Shown: positions 16,622 through 26,025 of the stretch, in pieces
How positions within the stretch are numbered: the stretch's first letter is position 1
Layout: every line of letters starts with the position of its first letter
NCBI GenBank assembly: GCA_019745195.1
Contig: JAIETL010000006.1
Coordinates: 1-64,000, forward strand
Direction: 5' to 3'
Origin: Beijerinckiaceae bacterium
Lineage (GTDB): Bacteria > Pseudomonadota > Alphaproteobacteria > Rhizobiales > Beijerinckiaceae
Length of the DNA stretch: 64,000 nucleotides
Notes under the pieces: generated by a model
What the model saw: only the letters and a program-made list of their open reading frames with translations
Databases searched by the model: none
Told to the model about the DNA's origin: nothing
Program-made: the position numbers and the translations under genes

Positions 16622-18358
16622 TCAGACGAAGTCGAACGCAGCGACATCGACCAGCCCCTTGTCGGTGATCTTGAGGTGCGGGATCACCGGCAGGGTCAGG
16701 AAGGCGACCTGCAGGAAGGGCTCGGCCAACACGACGCCGAGGCCGGTAGCGGCATGGCGCAGCTCCTCCAGCGCGAAGCGAACGGCCTCGAAAGGCTGCT
16801 CGCTCATCAGCCCCGCGACCGGCAAGGCGAGTTCAGCCACCACGATGCCGTCCTCTGCGACCGCAAAACCGCCGCCGGTCGCGATCAGCCGGTTGGCGGC
16901 GGCCGCCATCGAGGCCTCGTCGACGCCGACGACGCAGAGATTATGGCTGTCGTGGCCGACCGAGGAGGCGATCGCGCCACGCTGCATGCCGAAGCCGTGG
17001 ACGAACCCGGACGCGATGCCGCCATTCTTGCCGTGCCGCTCGATCACTGTGACCCTTATTGCGTCCTGCGCCAGATCGGGCAGGGCTTGCCCGTCCCGCG
17101 ACGTCAGCGTCATCGCGAGCCGCTCGGTGATGATCCGGTCCGGTACGACGCCGATGACCGGCGTCTGACCTTCGCGCGCTTTCACGCGAAAATCTTCCGC
17201 CGTCAAAGCACGGCTCTTGACGCTGCCGTGCCCGACCGCCGCGACTGCCTTGCGACCCTTGAACAGCGTCTCCTCGACGAGCATGCCGCCGGCAAACACC
17301 TCCCGCACCGAGCAGCTTGCGAGGTCGTCGAGCAGCACGATGTCGGCGCGCTTGCCCGGGCCGATGAAGCCCCGGTCGAACAGCCCGAAATTGCGCGCCG
17401 CCGACAGCGTCGCGACGCGGTAGGTCGCCAGCACGTCCGCGCCATGGGCGATGGCGGTGCGGATCATGTGGTCGAGATGGCCTTCCTCGGCGATGTCGAG
17501 CGGGTTGCGGTCGTCCGTGCAGAAGGCGAGGAATGGGGAGGCGTCTCGCGTGATGAGTGGAATCAGCGCGTGTAAATCCTTGGAAACCGAGCCCTCGCGG
17601 ATCAGGATCGCCATGCCTTTCTCGAGCTTTTCGCGCGCCTCGTCCTCCGTCGTCGTCTCATGATCGGTGCGGATGCCCGCGGCGAGATAGCCGTTCAGGT
17701 CCATGCCGCGCACAAGCGGCGCATGGCCGTCGATATGGCGGTGGGAGAAGGCTTCCAACTTGGCGAGGCAGGCCGGATCGCGCGCCAGCAGGCCCGGAAA
17801 GTTCATGAATTCGGCGAGCCCGATCACCTTCGGATGGTTCATGAGCGCAATGAGATCGGCGGCGTCCAGCCGCGCGCCGGCCGTCTCCAGATGCGTCGCC
17901 GGCACGCAGCTCGAAAGCTGCATGCGCAGATCCATCCGCATCGCCTCGGCGCAGGCGAGGAAGTAGCGGATGCCCTCGGCGCCCAGCACATTGGCAATCT
18001 CATGCGGATCGCAGATCGCGGTGGTGACGCCATGTGGCAGCACGCAGCGCTCGAACTCGAGCGGCGTCACCAGCGAGGATTCGACATGGAGATGGGTGTC
18101 GATGAAGCCCGGCACAGCGATCAGCCCGGCGGCATCGAATTCGGCCTTGCCCTCGTAGCGGCCATGAGTGCCGACGATGGTGTCGCCGCACAGCGCGATG
18201 TCGGTCTGCGTCAGCTCGCCGGTCACGAGGTCGAACAGCCGCGCGCCCCGGATCACGAGATCGGCCGGCTCGTCGCCGCGCCCCTGCGCGATCCGGCGGG
18301 CGAGGGTGGGGGCTGTGGCGCGGGGCGCGTCGGTCATGGCTGATTCCGGAGCTTTCAC
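16622..18358 (-). CDS. ade: Adenine deaminase
   Basis: Converts adenine to hypoxanthine and ammonia in purine salvage. The 578-residue product is the usual length for the bacterial Ade type of amidohydrolase. Metal-site motifs are [17 protein letters not shown] (HxH, about residues 84-100), GHAPLVRG and CTDDRNP; the late [12 protein letters not shown] segment is family-specific. Start at 18358 or, seven codons in, at 18337 (MTDAPRATA). It is divergent from gatC. It shares no operon with nearby purine genes, so it is probably a stand-alone salvage gene. Confidence 0.95.
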   Translation of the reverse strand: MKAPESAMTDAPRATAPTLARRIAQGRGDEPADLVIRGARLFDLVTGELTQTDIALCGDTIVGTHGRYEGKAEFDAAGLIAVPGFIDTHLHVESSLVTPLEFERCVLPHGVTTAICDPHEIANVLGAEGIRYFLACAEAMRMDLRMQLSSCVPATHLETAGARLDAADLIALMNHPKVIGLAEFMNFPGLLARDPACLAKLEAFSHRHIDGHAPLVRGMDLNGYLAAGIRTDHETTTEDEAREKLEKGMAILIREGSVSKDLHALIPLITRDASPFLAFCTDDRNPLDIAEEGHLDHMIRTAIAHGADVLATYRVATLSAARNFGLFDRGFIGPGKRADIVLLDDLASCSVREVFAGGMLVEETLFKGRKAVAAVGHGSVKSRALTAEDFRVKAREGQTPVIGVVPDRIITERLAMTLTSRDGQALPDLAQDAIRVTVIERHGKNGGIASGFVHGFGMQRGAIASSVGHDSHNLCVVGVDEASMAAAANRLIATGGGFAVAEDGIVVAELALPVAGLMSEQPFEAVRFALEELRHAATGLGVVLAEPFLQVAFLTLPVIPHLKITDKGLVDVAAFDFV

Positions 18359-18498
18359 TGTGCGGAAGCCTGCACGCGCGCCCGGCGGTTGTCGACTTCA
18401 TCAATCACTCGGGAGGCCGCTTCTTGCGAGTGCGCCATGCGGCGCTTATAGCCCTGACGAAGCCGCGCATCGCGCTGCGGCCATTCCAGGAGCCCGCC

Positions 18499-18786
18499 AT
18501 GTCGGTCGATATCGCCACCGTCAAACGCGTCGCGCATCTGGCGCGCATCGCCGTGCCGGAGGCCGACCTGCCCAAGCTTCAAGGCGAGCTGAACGCCATC
18601 CTCGGCTTCGTCGAGCAGTTGAACGAGGTCGATGTCGCAGGCGTCGAGCCGATGACCTCGGTCACGCCGATGGCGATGAAGCAGCGCGAGGACATCGTGA
18701 CCGATGGCGGGATCGCCGACCTGATCGTCGCCAACGCGCCGGCCTCGGACGACAATTACTTCATGGTGCCGAAAGTCATCGAATGA
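18499..18786 (+). CDS. gatC: Asp-tRNA(Asn)/Glu-tRNA(Gln) amidotransferase subunit C
   Basis: A 95-residue GatC that stabilises GatA-GatB in the transamidation of misacylated Glu-tRNA(Gln) or Asp-tRNA(Asn). The sequence [20 protein letters not shown], with [20 protein letters not shown] and the C-terminal [16 protein letters not shown], is typical. The ATG at 18499 gives the standard N-terminus. It is separated from gatA by a 30-bp-armed inverted repeat instead of being tightly packed. gatB lies 7 kb downstream, beyond the RND genes. Confidence 0.96.
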   Translation: MSVDIATVKRVAHLARIAVPEADLPKLQGELNAILGFVEQLNEVDVAGVEPMTSVTPMAMKQREDIVTDGGIADLIVANAPASDDNYFMVPKVIE

Positions 18787-18790
18787 CTGC

Positions 18791-18870
18791 CGTCATTGCG
18801 AGCGAAGCGAAGCAATCCAGCCTTTCGCGCTACGCCCCCCCTGGATTGCTTCGCTTCGCTCGCAATGACG
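18791..18870. repeat. Long perfect inverted repeat, family A (CGTCATTGCGAGCG type)
   Basis: A 30-bp left arm (18791-18820, starting CGTCATTGCGAGCG) and its exact inverse (18841-18870, ending CGCAATGACG) enclose a 20-bp loop. The repeat sits between gatC and gatA. A second copy with 33-bp arms lies at 28187-28263, so this is a dispersed element and not an operon-specific hairpin. It could fold strongly in mRNA and modulate gatA expression. Confidence 0.9.
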
Positions 18871-18908
18871 GGTGATGTACCTGCCCATACAACCGCCGGA
18901 TTCCCAAC

Positions 18909-20423
18909 GTGACCGACCTGACCAGCCTGACGCTCACCGAAGCCCGCGACGGCCTGAAGGCAAAAACCTTCTCGGCGACCGAGTTGGCGAAAGCCCATAT
19001 CGCCGCCGTCGAGCAGGCGCGCGCGCTCAACGCCTATGTGCTTGAGACGCCCGAGCATGCGCTGAAACAGGCCGGTGCTTCCGACATCAAGCTGGCGAAA
19101 GGCGAGGGCGGCCCGCTGGAGGGCCTGCCGCTGGGCATCAAGGATCTGTTCGCGACACAAGGGGTCCGGACCACGGCATGTTCGAAGATACTCGGCAATT
19201 TCGTGCCGCCCTATGAATCAACCGTCTCCAGCCAGCTCTGGCGTGACGGCGCGGTGATGCTCGGCAAGCTCAATAACGACGAGTTCGCCATGGGCTCGTC
19301 GAACGAGACCTCGGCCTTCGGCAACGTCGTCAATCCGTGGCGCAGGGTCGGCTCCAATGTCGGGGCAGGTGGTTCTGGCGCTGTAGAGGGTGCGCATCTC
19401 GTGCCCGGTGGCTCGTCGGGCGGCTCGGCCTCGGCCGTGGCGGCCAATCTCTGCCTTGCCGCGACCGCGACCGATACCGGCGGCTCGATCCGCCAGCCCG
19501 CCGCCTTCACCGGCACGGTCGGCATCAAGCCGACCTATGGCCGCTGCTCGCGCTGGGGCATCGTCGCCTTCGCCTCCTCGCTCGACCAGGCCGGGCCGAT
19601 CGGCAAGACCGTGCGCGACTGCGCCGTGATGCTGCGGTCCATGGCGGGCCACGATCCGAAGGACACGACCTGCGCCGATCTGCCTGTGCCGGACTACGAG
19701 AAGGCCGTTGGCCGCTCCGTCAAGGGCATGAAGATCGGCATCCCGAAGGAGTATCGCCTCGACGGTCTCAACGCCGAGATCGACGCGCTCTGGCAGAAGG
19801 GCATCGACTGGCTCAGAAGCGCCGGAGCCGAGATCGTCGAGATTTCCTTGCCGCACACGAAATACGCGCTGCCGGCCTATTACATCGTCGCCCCGGCCGA
19901 GGCGTCCTCGAACCTCGCCCGCTATGACGGCGTGCGCTACGGCCTGCGCGAGGGCGGCCGCGACATCGTCGACATGTACGAGAAGACCCGCGCCGAGGGT
20001 TTCGGTGCGGAAGTCAAACGCCGCATCATGATCGGCACCTATGTGCTCTCGGCCGGCTATTACGACGCCTATTATCTGCGCGCCCAGAAAGTCCGCACCC
20101 TGATCAAGCGCGATTTCGACGAGGCCTATGCGGCCGGGATCGACGCGGTGCTGACGCCGGCGACGCCGTCCGCCGCCTTCGGCATCGGCGAGAAGGGCTC
20201 GGCCGACCCGGTCGAGATGTATCTCAACGACATCTTCACGGTGACGGTGAACATGGCCGGCCTGCCGGGCATCGCCGTGCCGGCGGGCCTCGATTCACAG
20301 GGGTTGCCGCTGGGCTTGCAGCTCATCGGAAAACCCTTCGACGAGGAGACGCTGTTTGCGCTCGGCGAGGTCATCGAGCAGGCGGCCGGGCGGTTTACGG
20401 TTGGGGAGCGGTGGTGGGCTTGA
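18909..20423 (+). CDS. gatA: Asp-tRNA(Asn)/Glu-tRNA(Gln) amidotransferase subunit A
   Basis: Glutaminase/amidase subunit, 504 residues, with GTG start. The Ser-cisSer-Lys triad is visible: K78 (PLGIKDLF), S169 ([10 protein letters not shown]) and S193 ([10 protein letters not shown]). Between K78 and S169 the chain is about 16 residues longer than in S. aureus GatA, where the residues are K79 and S154. The extra stretch holds the glycine-rich [17 protein letters not shown], which precedes the cis-Ser loop. The rest ([39 protein letters not shown]) is standard. It is expressed downstream of gatC across an inverted repeat. Confidence 0.97.
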   Translation: MTDLTSLTLTEARDGLKAKTFSATELAKAHIAAVEQARALNAYVLETPEHALKQAGASDIKLAKGEGGPLEGLPLGIKDLFATQGVRTTACSKILGNFVPPYESTVSSQLWRDGAVMLGKLNNDEFAMGSSNETSAFGNVVNPWRRVGSNVGAGGSGAVEGAHLVPGGSSGGSASAVAANLCLAATATDTGGSIRQPAAFTGTVGIKPTYGRCSRWGIVAFASSLDQAGPIGKTVRDCAVMLRSMAGHDPKDTTCADLPVPDYEKAVGRSVKGMKIGIPKEYRLDGLNAEIDALWQKGIDWLRSAGAEIVEISLPHTKYALPAYYIVAPAEASSNLARYDGVRYGLREGGRDIVDMYEKTRAEGFGAEVKRRIMIGTYVLSAGYYDAYYLRAQKVRTLIKRDFDEAYAAGIDAVLTPATPSAAFGIGEKGSADPVEMYLNDIFTVTVNMAGLPGIAVPAGLDSQGLPLGLQLIGKPFDEETLFALGEVIEQAAGRFTVGERWWA

Positions 20424-20469
20424 GGCTCGTCATGTATCCCGGCCTGCACCGGTGATCCTGAGCCGGGCC

Positions 20470-20658
20470 ATGGCCTATGCCTGCCTGACCTTTCTGGGCT
20501 GGGCCTTGATCCTCGTCGCGACGCTGTTGCTCATCCTTGTCGTCGTGCAGCACTTGCGCGCCGACGCAGTCGGGATGCCGCGCGAGCATCTGATCGCCGC
20601 CGCCGCAGCGTTGGGGCTCGGCTGGATTTGCCGGCTGCTGGCGCGGCGCTTCGTCTGA
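20470..20658 (+). CDS. Small two-span membrane protein
   Basis: A 62-residue protein with two hydrophobic segments (about residues 4-27 and 40-55) and a basic end LLARRFV, typical of a small inner-membrane protein. It starts about 46 bp after gatA; an in-frame GTG at 20452 is an alternative start. It converges on the glycine-rich gene with a 7-bp gap. No family is recognised. The hydrophobic pattern supports it, but the short length leaves room for doubt. Confidence 0.5.
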   Translation: MAYACLTFLGWALILVATLLLILVVVQHLRADAVGMPREHLIAAAAALGLGWICRLLARRFV

Positions 20659-20665
20659 CCGGAGC

Positions 20666-21376
20666 TCAGTCTCCGCCGCCCCCGCAGCCGCCGCCATCTC
20701 CGCCACTGCCGCTGCCGCCGTCGCCGGAGCCGCCATCGCCGCGGCTGTCCGAACCCATCCCGTCCGTTCCGCCATCGAATGACGAGCTCGAGAAATCGCC
20801 GCCGCATTGCGAGCCGGCATCGCCGTTGCGGCGGAGTTCCGCGCAGTTCGGGTAGTAGCGGTAGCCGCCGGGGATGTTCAGCTTGACGTCGAGCGCAAAC
20901 AGCAGCGGCAGGCGCGAGGGGTTGCTCGGGTTGATCCCGTCCTCGCGGCAGCAGTGCAGCCAGACGCGGCGCAGGCCGGCATTATCCTTCTTCCGGCCAT
21001 CGGCCAGCGCAACGGCCGGCGTATGGTGCAGGAAGGAGCCGAAGGCCTCGTCGCAAAATGCCTGATAGGCGCGCGTGTAGAGGATGAACTCGTGCCAGAG
21101 GTCGTCGGCAACCTGCGACGGCATGGCGACGTAGCGCTGGCCGCTGTTGAGATAGGCGAGGAAGAACTGGCGCAGCCCCTGCGCCACAAGCGCCGTCTCC
21201 TTGCGCGTGAAACCTCTGTGCTGCATCGCCAGCTTGTCGAGCAGCCCGGGCGGCCAGGCATAGGTCCGGATGTACTCGGCACGCTTCAGCCGGCGCCAGG
21301 CCGGAATGATCGCAACCCCCGCAATCATCACGCTGACCAGCGCGATGCCGAGAACGACCGTAAGCCAGCCTATCAT
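20666..21376 (-). CDS. Membrane-anchored glycine-rich protein with GRDP-like domain
   Basis: A 236-residue protein. Residues 1-26 form one transmembrane helix. A soluble domain (about 40-185) contains LVAQGLRQFFLAYLNSGQRY, DDLWHEFILYTRAYQAFCDE and FLHHTPA, the W-H-x-x-I-L-Y-T...F-C...L-H-H pattern seen in glycine-rich-domain proteins (GRDP-like). The C-terminal 40 residues are almost only Gly, Ser and Asp, ending GGGCGGGGD, and are encoded by a low-complexity stretch. The conserved His/Cys residues suggest metal or haem binding, but nothing more can be claimed. It lies 47 bp from the RND gene on the same strand and may be co-transcribed with it. Confidence 0.7.
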   Translation of the reverse strand: MIGWLTVVLGIALVSVMIAGVAIIPAWRRLKRAEYIRTYAWPPGLLDKLAMQHRGFTRKETALVAQGLRQFFLAYLNSGQRYVAMPSQVADDLWHEFILYTRAYQAFCDEAFGSFLHHTPAVALADGRKKDNAGLRRVWLHCCREDGINPSNPSRLPLLFALDVKLNIPGGYRYYPNCAELRRNGDAGSQCGGDFSSSSFDGGTDGMGSDSRGDGGSGDGGSGSGGDGGGCGGGGD

Positions 21377-21423
21377 CCGCTCGCGCCCCCTCGCGACGGC
21401 CTGCCGCCGCGAGGGAGATCAGA

Positions 21424-24400
21424 TCACGAGTGCGTCGGCGATGCATCCCCATGCGGAGCGGGTTCGGGCTTCTTCCGCTCGAACAGCCCGGCCAGCCAGC
21501 GCACCACGACATAGAATACCGGCGTGAAGATCAGGCCGAAGATCGTCACTCCGATCATGCCGGAGAACACCGCGACGCCGAGCGACTGGCGCATTTCCGC
21601 GCCCGCGCCGGTCGCGATCGCCAGCGGCAGCACGCCGAGGATGAAGGCGAGCGACGTCATCAGGATCGGCCTGAGCCGGGTCCTGGCGGCGGCGATGGCG
21701 GCCTCGCGCCGGCTCATGCCTTCCTCCTCTGCCTGCTTGGCGAATTCGACGATCAGGATCGCGTTCTTGGCCGCGAGGCCGACCAGGACGACGAGGCCGA
21801 TGTCGACCAGGACGTTGCGGTCGAGCCCCTGCTGCCCGACGCCGATCATGGCCGCCAGGATACACATCGGCACGATCAGGATGACCGCGAGCGGCAGGAG
21901 CCAGCTCTCGTAGAGCGCCGCCAGCAGCAGGAAGACGAAGACGACGGCGAGCCCGAAGGCGATCGTCGCCGTGTTGCCCGCAAGCTTTTCCTGCAGCGCG
22001 ATCTCGGTCCATTCGAAGCCGAAGCCGGCCGGCAGGCGCTCCTGCGTCAGCTTCTCGATCGCGGCGATGCCCTGGCCGGTCGAATAACCGCGCGCCATCG
22101 ATAGCTGCACCTCGGCCGCCGGGTAGAGGTTGTAGCGCGGCACCCGATAGGCGCCGGTCGTGTCGGAGAACGAAGCCACCGAGCCGATCGGCACCATCTC
22201 GCCCTCGGCATTGCGCGTCTTGAGATTGGCGACGTCGCGGATGTCGAGCCGGAACGGATTGTCGGCCTGCGCCGTCACCCGGTATGTCCGGCCGAGGACG
22301 TTGAAGTCGTTGATATAGGCCGAGCCCATATAGACCGAGAGCGTCTCGAAGATGCGGGTGATCGGCACGCCGAGCATCTCGGCCTTGGTCCGATCGATAT
22401 CGGCAAAGATCTGCGGCGTCTTGGTGGAGAACAGGGTGAAGGGCTGCTGGATGCCGGGGATCTGCGCCGCCGAGCCGGCGACGATCCAGGTCGCGCCTTC
22501 CAGCGCCGCGAGCCCGCGCCCGCCGCGATCCTGGACATAGCCCTTCAGACCGCCGCCCGTGCCGATGCCGGGCACCGCCGGCGGCTCGATGACCAGCGCG
22601 AAGGCCTCGCTGATCGCAAACATCTGCCCGCGCAGGTCGGCGATGATGCCCTGATTGGTCAGGCCCTCCTTGGCGCGCTCCTTAAAATCCTTGGTTCGCA
22701 CGAACACGACGCCGCCATTGGGCGCGATGGTGAAGGTCGCGCCGTCGAGGCCGGCGAAAGCGACCGCGTCGGTGCGGTCGAGCGAGGCGCCCGGCGGCAA
22801 CTGAAAGGCGACGATGTAGTAGCCGCGGTCGAGCTGCGGGATCAGGCCGGTCGGCGTCGCGCCGATGCGGTGGACCGCCAGCGCGATCAGCCCGCCATAG
22901 ATGATCAGCATGATGACGCTGAAACGGATCAGCCGCGAGGTCACCGCGCCATAGCTGCGCGAGAGCCAGTCGAACGCCTTGTTGAAGTATTTGAAGAACC
23001 AGCGCAAAGGCGCGCCCAGCACGGCGAAGAAGCCTTTTGGCGGCTCGTGGCTGTGGGGCTTCAGCAGGATCGCCGACATCGCCGGCGACAGGGTCAGCGA
23101 GACGAAGGCCGAGATCGCGGTGGAGGCCGCGATCGTCACCGCGAACTGCTGGTAGAACGCGCCCTGCAGACCTGTGATGAAGGCGGTCGGGATGAAGACC
23201 GCGCACAGCACCAGCGCGATCGCGACCAGCGCTCCGCCGACCTCGTCCATGGTCTTGTGAGCGGCTTCCTTGGGCGACATGCCCTGCGCGAGATAGCGCT
23301 CGACGTTCTCGACGACCACGATCGCGTCGTCGACGACGATGCCGATGGCGAGCACGAGCGCCAGCAGCGAGATCGTGTTGAAGGAGATGCCGACCGCGCT
23401 CATCACCAGGAAGGTGCCGACCAGCGAAACCGGGATCGCCACGATCGGGATGATCGCCGCCCGCCATGTCTGCAGGAACAGGATCACCACCAGCACGACC
23501 AGCGCGACCGCCTCGAGCAGCGTCGTTACCACGGCGTTGACGGATTCGCCGATGAACTCGGTCGGGTTGTAGACGATGCGATACTCGATCCCGCTCGGGA
23601 AATCCTTCTTGAGGGTCTCCATCGTGCCGATGATCGAGGCGGCGGTGGACAGCGCGTTGGAGCCCGGCCGCTGGAACACGCCGATCGCGACCGCGTCCTT
23701 GTTGTTGAGATAGGCGTTGGTCGTGTAATCCTGCGAGCCGAGCTCGACGCGGGCGATGTCGCGGATGCGGATGGTGCCGGCCCCGGTGTCCGAGCGCACC
23801 ACGATGTTGTAGAACTCCTCGACATCGCTCAGCCGGCCGAGCGTGTTGACCGAAAGCTGGAACGCGCCGTCTGACTTCGCCGGCGGCTGGTTGATTGCGC
23901 CGGCCGCGACCTGCACGTTGGCGGCGCGCAACGCGGCGACCACGTCGCCGGCCGAGAGCCCGCGCGCGGCGACCTTGGCCGGGTCGAGCCAGATGCGCAT
24001 GGAAAAGTCGCGTGCGCCAAAAACCTGCACATTGCCGACGCCGTCGATGCGGGTCAGCACGTCCTTCACATAGAGCGTCGCGTAGTTGGAGACGTATTGC
24101 GCGTCGCGCGTGCCGTCGGGCGACAGCATGTTGACGACCATCATCAGGTCTGGCGAGGCCTTGCGCGTCTGGATGCCGAAGGCGCGCACCTCGCTCGGCA
24201 GGCGGGGTTCCGCAGCCGCGACGCGGTTCTGCACCAGCACCTGCGCCTGGTCGACATCGGTGCCGGCTTTGAACACGACGTTGATGGTGACGCGCCCGTC
24301 ACCCGTCGATTGCGAGGTGATGTAGAGCATGTCGTCGACGCCGTTCACCTCCTGCTCGATCGGGGTCGCGACGGTCGACGCCACCACTTCGGCCGAGGCG

Positions 24401-24561
24401 CCGGGATAGGTCGCGGTGATCGAGACGGTCGGCGGCGCGATCTCGGGATATTCGGCGATGGGCAGGCTGCGCTGGGCGATGGCGCCGGCGATCGTCAGCA
24501 GCACCGAAAGGACGGTGGCGAAGATCGGCCTGTCGATGAAGAAATGCGCGAAACGGAACAT
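21424..24561 (-). CDS. RND efflux transporter permease, HAE1 (AcrB/MexF) family
   Basis: A 1045-residue inner-membrane proton-drug antiporter. Start MFRFAHFFIDRPIFATVLSV is typical. The proton-relay aspartates lie in LALVLAIGIVVDDAIVVVEN, and the second half has GLAAKNAILIVEFAKQ. Twelve spans are evident with large periplasmic loops. In the second-half porter region the family's linker between LDRTDAV and AFAGLDGATFT is missing: the two motifs are fused, where homologues have about 20 residues (PC1 subdomain). Its adaptor lies upstream; no outer-membrane channel gene is adjacent. Substrate range unknown. Confidence 0.93.
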   Translation of the reverse strand: MFRFAHFFIDRPIFATVLSVLLTIAGAIAQRSLPIAEYPEIAPPTVSITATYPGASAEVVASTVATPIEQEVNGVDDMLYITSQSTGDGRVTINVVFKAGTDVDQAQVLVQNRVAAAEPRLPSEVRAFGIQTRKASPDLMMVVNMLSPDGTRDAQYVSNYATLYVKDVLTRIDGVGNVQVFGARDFSMRIWLDPAKVAARGLSAGDVVAALRAANVQVAAGAINQPPAKSDGAFQLSVNTLGRLSDVEEFYNIVVRSDTGAGTIRIRDIARVELGSQDYTTNAYLNNKDAVAIGVFQRPGSNALSTAASIIGTMETLKKDFPSGIEYRIVYNPTEFIGESVNAVVTTLLEAVALVVLVVILFLQTWRAAIIPIVAIPVSLVGTFLVMSAVGISFNTISLLALVLAIGIVVDDAIVVVENVERYLAQGMSPKEAAHKTMDEVGGALVAIALVLCAVFIPTAFITGLQGAFYQQFAVTIAASTAISAFVSLTLSPAMSAILLKPHSHEPPKGFFAVLGAPLRWFFKYFNKAFDWLSRSYGAVTSRLIRFSVIMLIIYGGLIALAVHRIGATPTGLIPQLDRGYYIVAFQLPPGASLDRTDAVAFAGLDGATFTIAPNGGVVFVRTKDFKERAKEGLTNQGIIADLRGQMFAISEAFALVIEPPAVPGIGTGGGLKGYVQDRGGRGLAALEGATWIVAGSAAQIPGIQQPFTLFSTKTPQIFADIDRTKAEMLGVPITRIFETLSVYMGSAYINDFNVLGRTYRVTAQADNPFRLDIRDVANLKTRNAEGEMVPIGSVASFSDTTGAYRVPRYNLYPAAEVQLSMARGYSTGQGIAAIEKLTQERLPAGFGFEWTEIALQEKLAGNTATIAFGLAVVFVFLLLAALYESWLLPLAVILIVPMCILAAMIGVGQQGLDRNVLVDIGLVVLVGLAAKNAILIVEFAKQAEEEGMSRREAAIAAARTRLRPILMTSLAFILGVLPLAIATGAGAEMRQSLGVAVFSGMIGVTIFGLIFTPVFYVVVRWLAGLFERKKPEPAPHGDASPTHS

Positions 24562-24589
24562 AGGGTTCGATCCTGGCCTGAAGGCAGGG

Positions 24590-24611
24590 CGGCCGGCGCG
24601 AGGGCCGGCCG
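24590..24611 (-). other. GC hairpin between the RND adaptor and permease genes
   Basis: Arms CGGCCGGC (24590-24597) and GCCGGCCG (24604-24611) surround a 6-base loop in the 78-bp gap between the two co-directional RND genes. Such hairpins often tune the ratio of adaptor to permease. No T-tract follows on the minus strand, so it is not a clear terminator. Confidence 0.4.
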
Positions 24612-24639
24612 GGGAAAGGCTCGCGGGTCCGGCGGCGGC

Positions 24640-25797
24640 TTACTTCGCCGCGGCGACCTTGATCTCGCCGGGCTGCGGCGTCACCGTCGCGCCCGGACGC
24701 ACCATCGGATTGGCGAGGCCGCCGATGATGACCCTGTCCTGCGGAGTCAGGCCGCCCGTGACGACGCGCAGGCCCTCGCTGATCGCGCCGAGTGTGACGG
24801 GCTTGGGCACGACCTTGTTGTCGGGGCCGACCGTCAGCACGATCTTGTTGGCCTGGTCGGAGACGATCACCGTGTCGGGCACCAGCAGCGCGTCGGTTTC
24901 GCCGGCGAACAGGCGCAGGCGGCCGAAGGTGCCCGGCGTCAGGAACTCGTCCTTGTTGTCGAACACGGCGCGGCCGCGGATCGTCCCCGAACGGGCGTTC
25001 AGCGCGTTGTCGACGAAGTCCATGCGGCCCTGCCGCTTCCACTCGCGCTCGTCGGCGAGGCGCACCTGCGTCGGCGTCGCGTTGTCGCGCGAAGAGGCGC
25101 GCTGCTTTTCGGCCGCGAGCCGCGAATAGCGCAGGTAGTCGGCCTCAGAGGCGTCGAAGGTGAAATAGATCGGGTCGCTAGCGACGATGGTGGTGAGGAG
25201 CGTCGCGCCGGACTGGCCGCCGGCGATGAGGTTGCCGGGATCGACCCTGCGGTTCGAGATGCGGCCCGCCAGCGGGCTGCGCACCTGCGTCCACTCCAGA
25301 TTGAGCTCGGCCGTCTTCAGATTGGCCTCCGCACCCTGCTGCGAGCCGATGGCGCTGTTGAGGTTGGCGCGGCGCTGGTCGATGTCGCGGGCGGTGATGG
25401 TGCGGTTCTGGGTCAGCGCCTCGGCGCGCTCGACCTCGCTCTGGGTCAGCTCCACCTGCGCCTTGGCGCGGGCCACCTCGGCGCGCGCCGCATCGACGGA
25501 GAGCTGATAAGGCCGCTGGTCGATGGTGAAGAGCAGGTCGCCCTTCTTGACGAGTTGGCCGTCTCGGAAATGCAGCGCCTCCAGAAAGCCGGAGACGCGC
25601 GCACGCACCTCGACCTGCTCGCTCGCCTCGAAGCGGCCGGTGAACTCATCCCAGTTGGTGACGCGCTTGGCCAGCGGCGCGGAGACCTGCACCGGCGGGG
25701 CCGGCGGGGCTCCCTGCGCGAGGGCCGCGCCCGATGTCAGGATGAGCGCGCTCGCCATTGCGGCGCGGGCCAGACCTTTTGCAAGGCGGTTGGGCAT
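24640..25797 (-). CDS. RND efflux periplasmic adaptor (membrane fusion protein)
   Basis: A 385-residue HlyD-type adaptor. The signal peptide ends near GAALAQG, with no lipobox. A lipoyl half-motif follows (EVRARVSGFLEALHFRDGQLVKKGDLLFTID). The alpha-hairpin region (about 100-165) contains AEVARAKAQVELTQSEVERA, then the second lipoyl half LEWTQVRSPLAGRISNRRVD and beta-barrel/MP domains. It links the RND permease to an outer-membrane channel encoded elsewhere. It is the first gene of the minus-strand unit, divergent from gatB across 228 bp. No TetR/LysR-type regulator gene is adjacent, so control must come from elsewhere. Confidence 0.93.
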   Translation of the reverse strand: MPNRLAKGLARAAMASALILTSGAALAQGAPPAPPVQVSAPLAKRVTNWDEFTGRFEASEQVEVRARVSGFLEALHFRDGQLVKKGDLLFTIDQRPYQLSVDAARAEVARAKAQVELTQSEVERAEALTQNRTITARDIDQRRANLNSAIGSQQGAEANLKTAELNLEWTQVRSPLAGRISNRRVDPGNLIAGGQSGATLLTTIVASDPIYFTFDASEADYLRYSRLAAEKQRASSRDNATPTQVRLADEREWKRQGRMDFVDNALNARSGTIRGRAVFDNKDEFLTPGTFGRLRLFAGETDALLVPDTVIVSDQANKIVLTVGPDNKVVPKPVTLGAISEGLRVVTGGLTPQDRVIIGGLANPMVRPGATVTPQPGEIKVAAAK

Positions 25798-26025
25798 GTC
25801 GGAACTCCCGATGACGGGGCCAGCACAACCATGTCGGGTTTCCGGCCTGTGACGCTAGAAGGGATCGGTAGTGACGATTGTCAAGATCCATCACTCAACA
25901 CAATGACGCAACGGCGGCAATCTAGCATGATTGCGGCCATCGGGTGACAGCAGAGCAACAGCCGCTTGCCGCATGCGCGGCGAAATCGTAACCGGTAATC
26001 CAGATTTTGCATCCGGAAGAACTCG

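Noticed and set aside
24097-25947. Plus-strand open frame opposite the RND adaptor
   Set aside because: It has the antisense composition expected in GC-rich DNA and no recognisable domain; the adaptor and permease explain the region.
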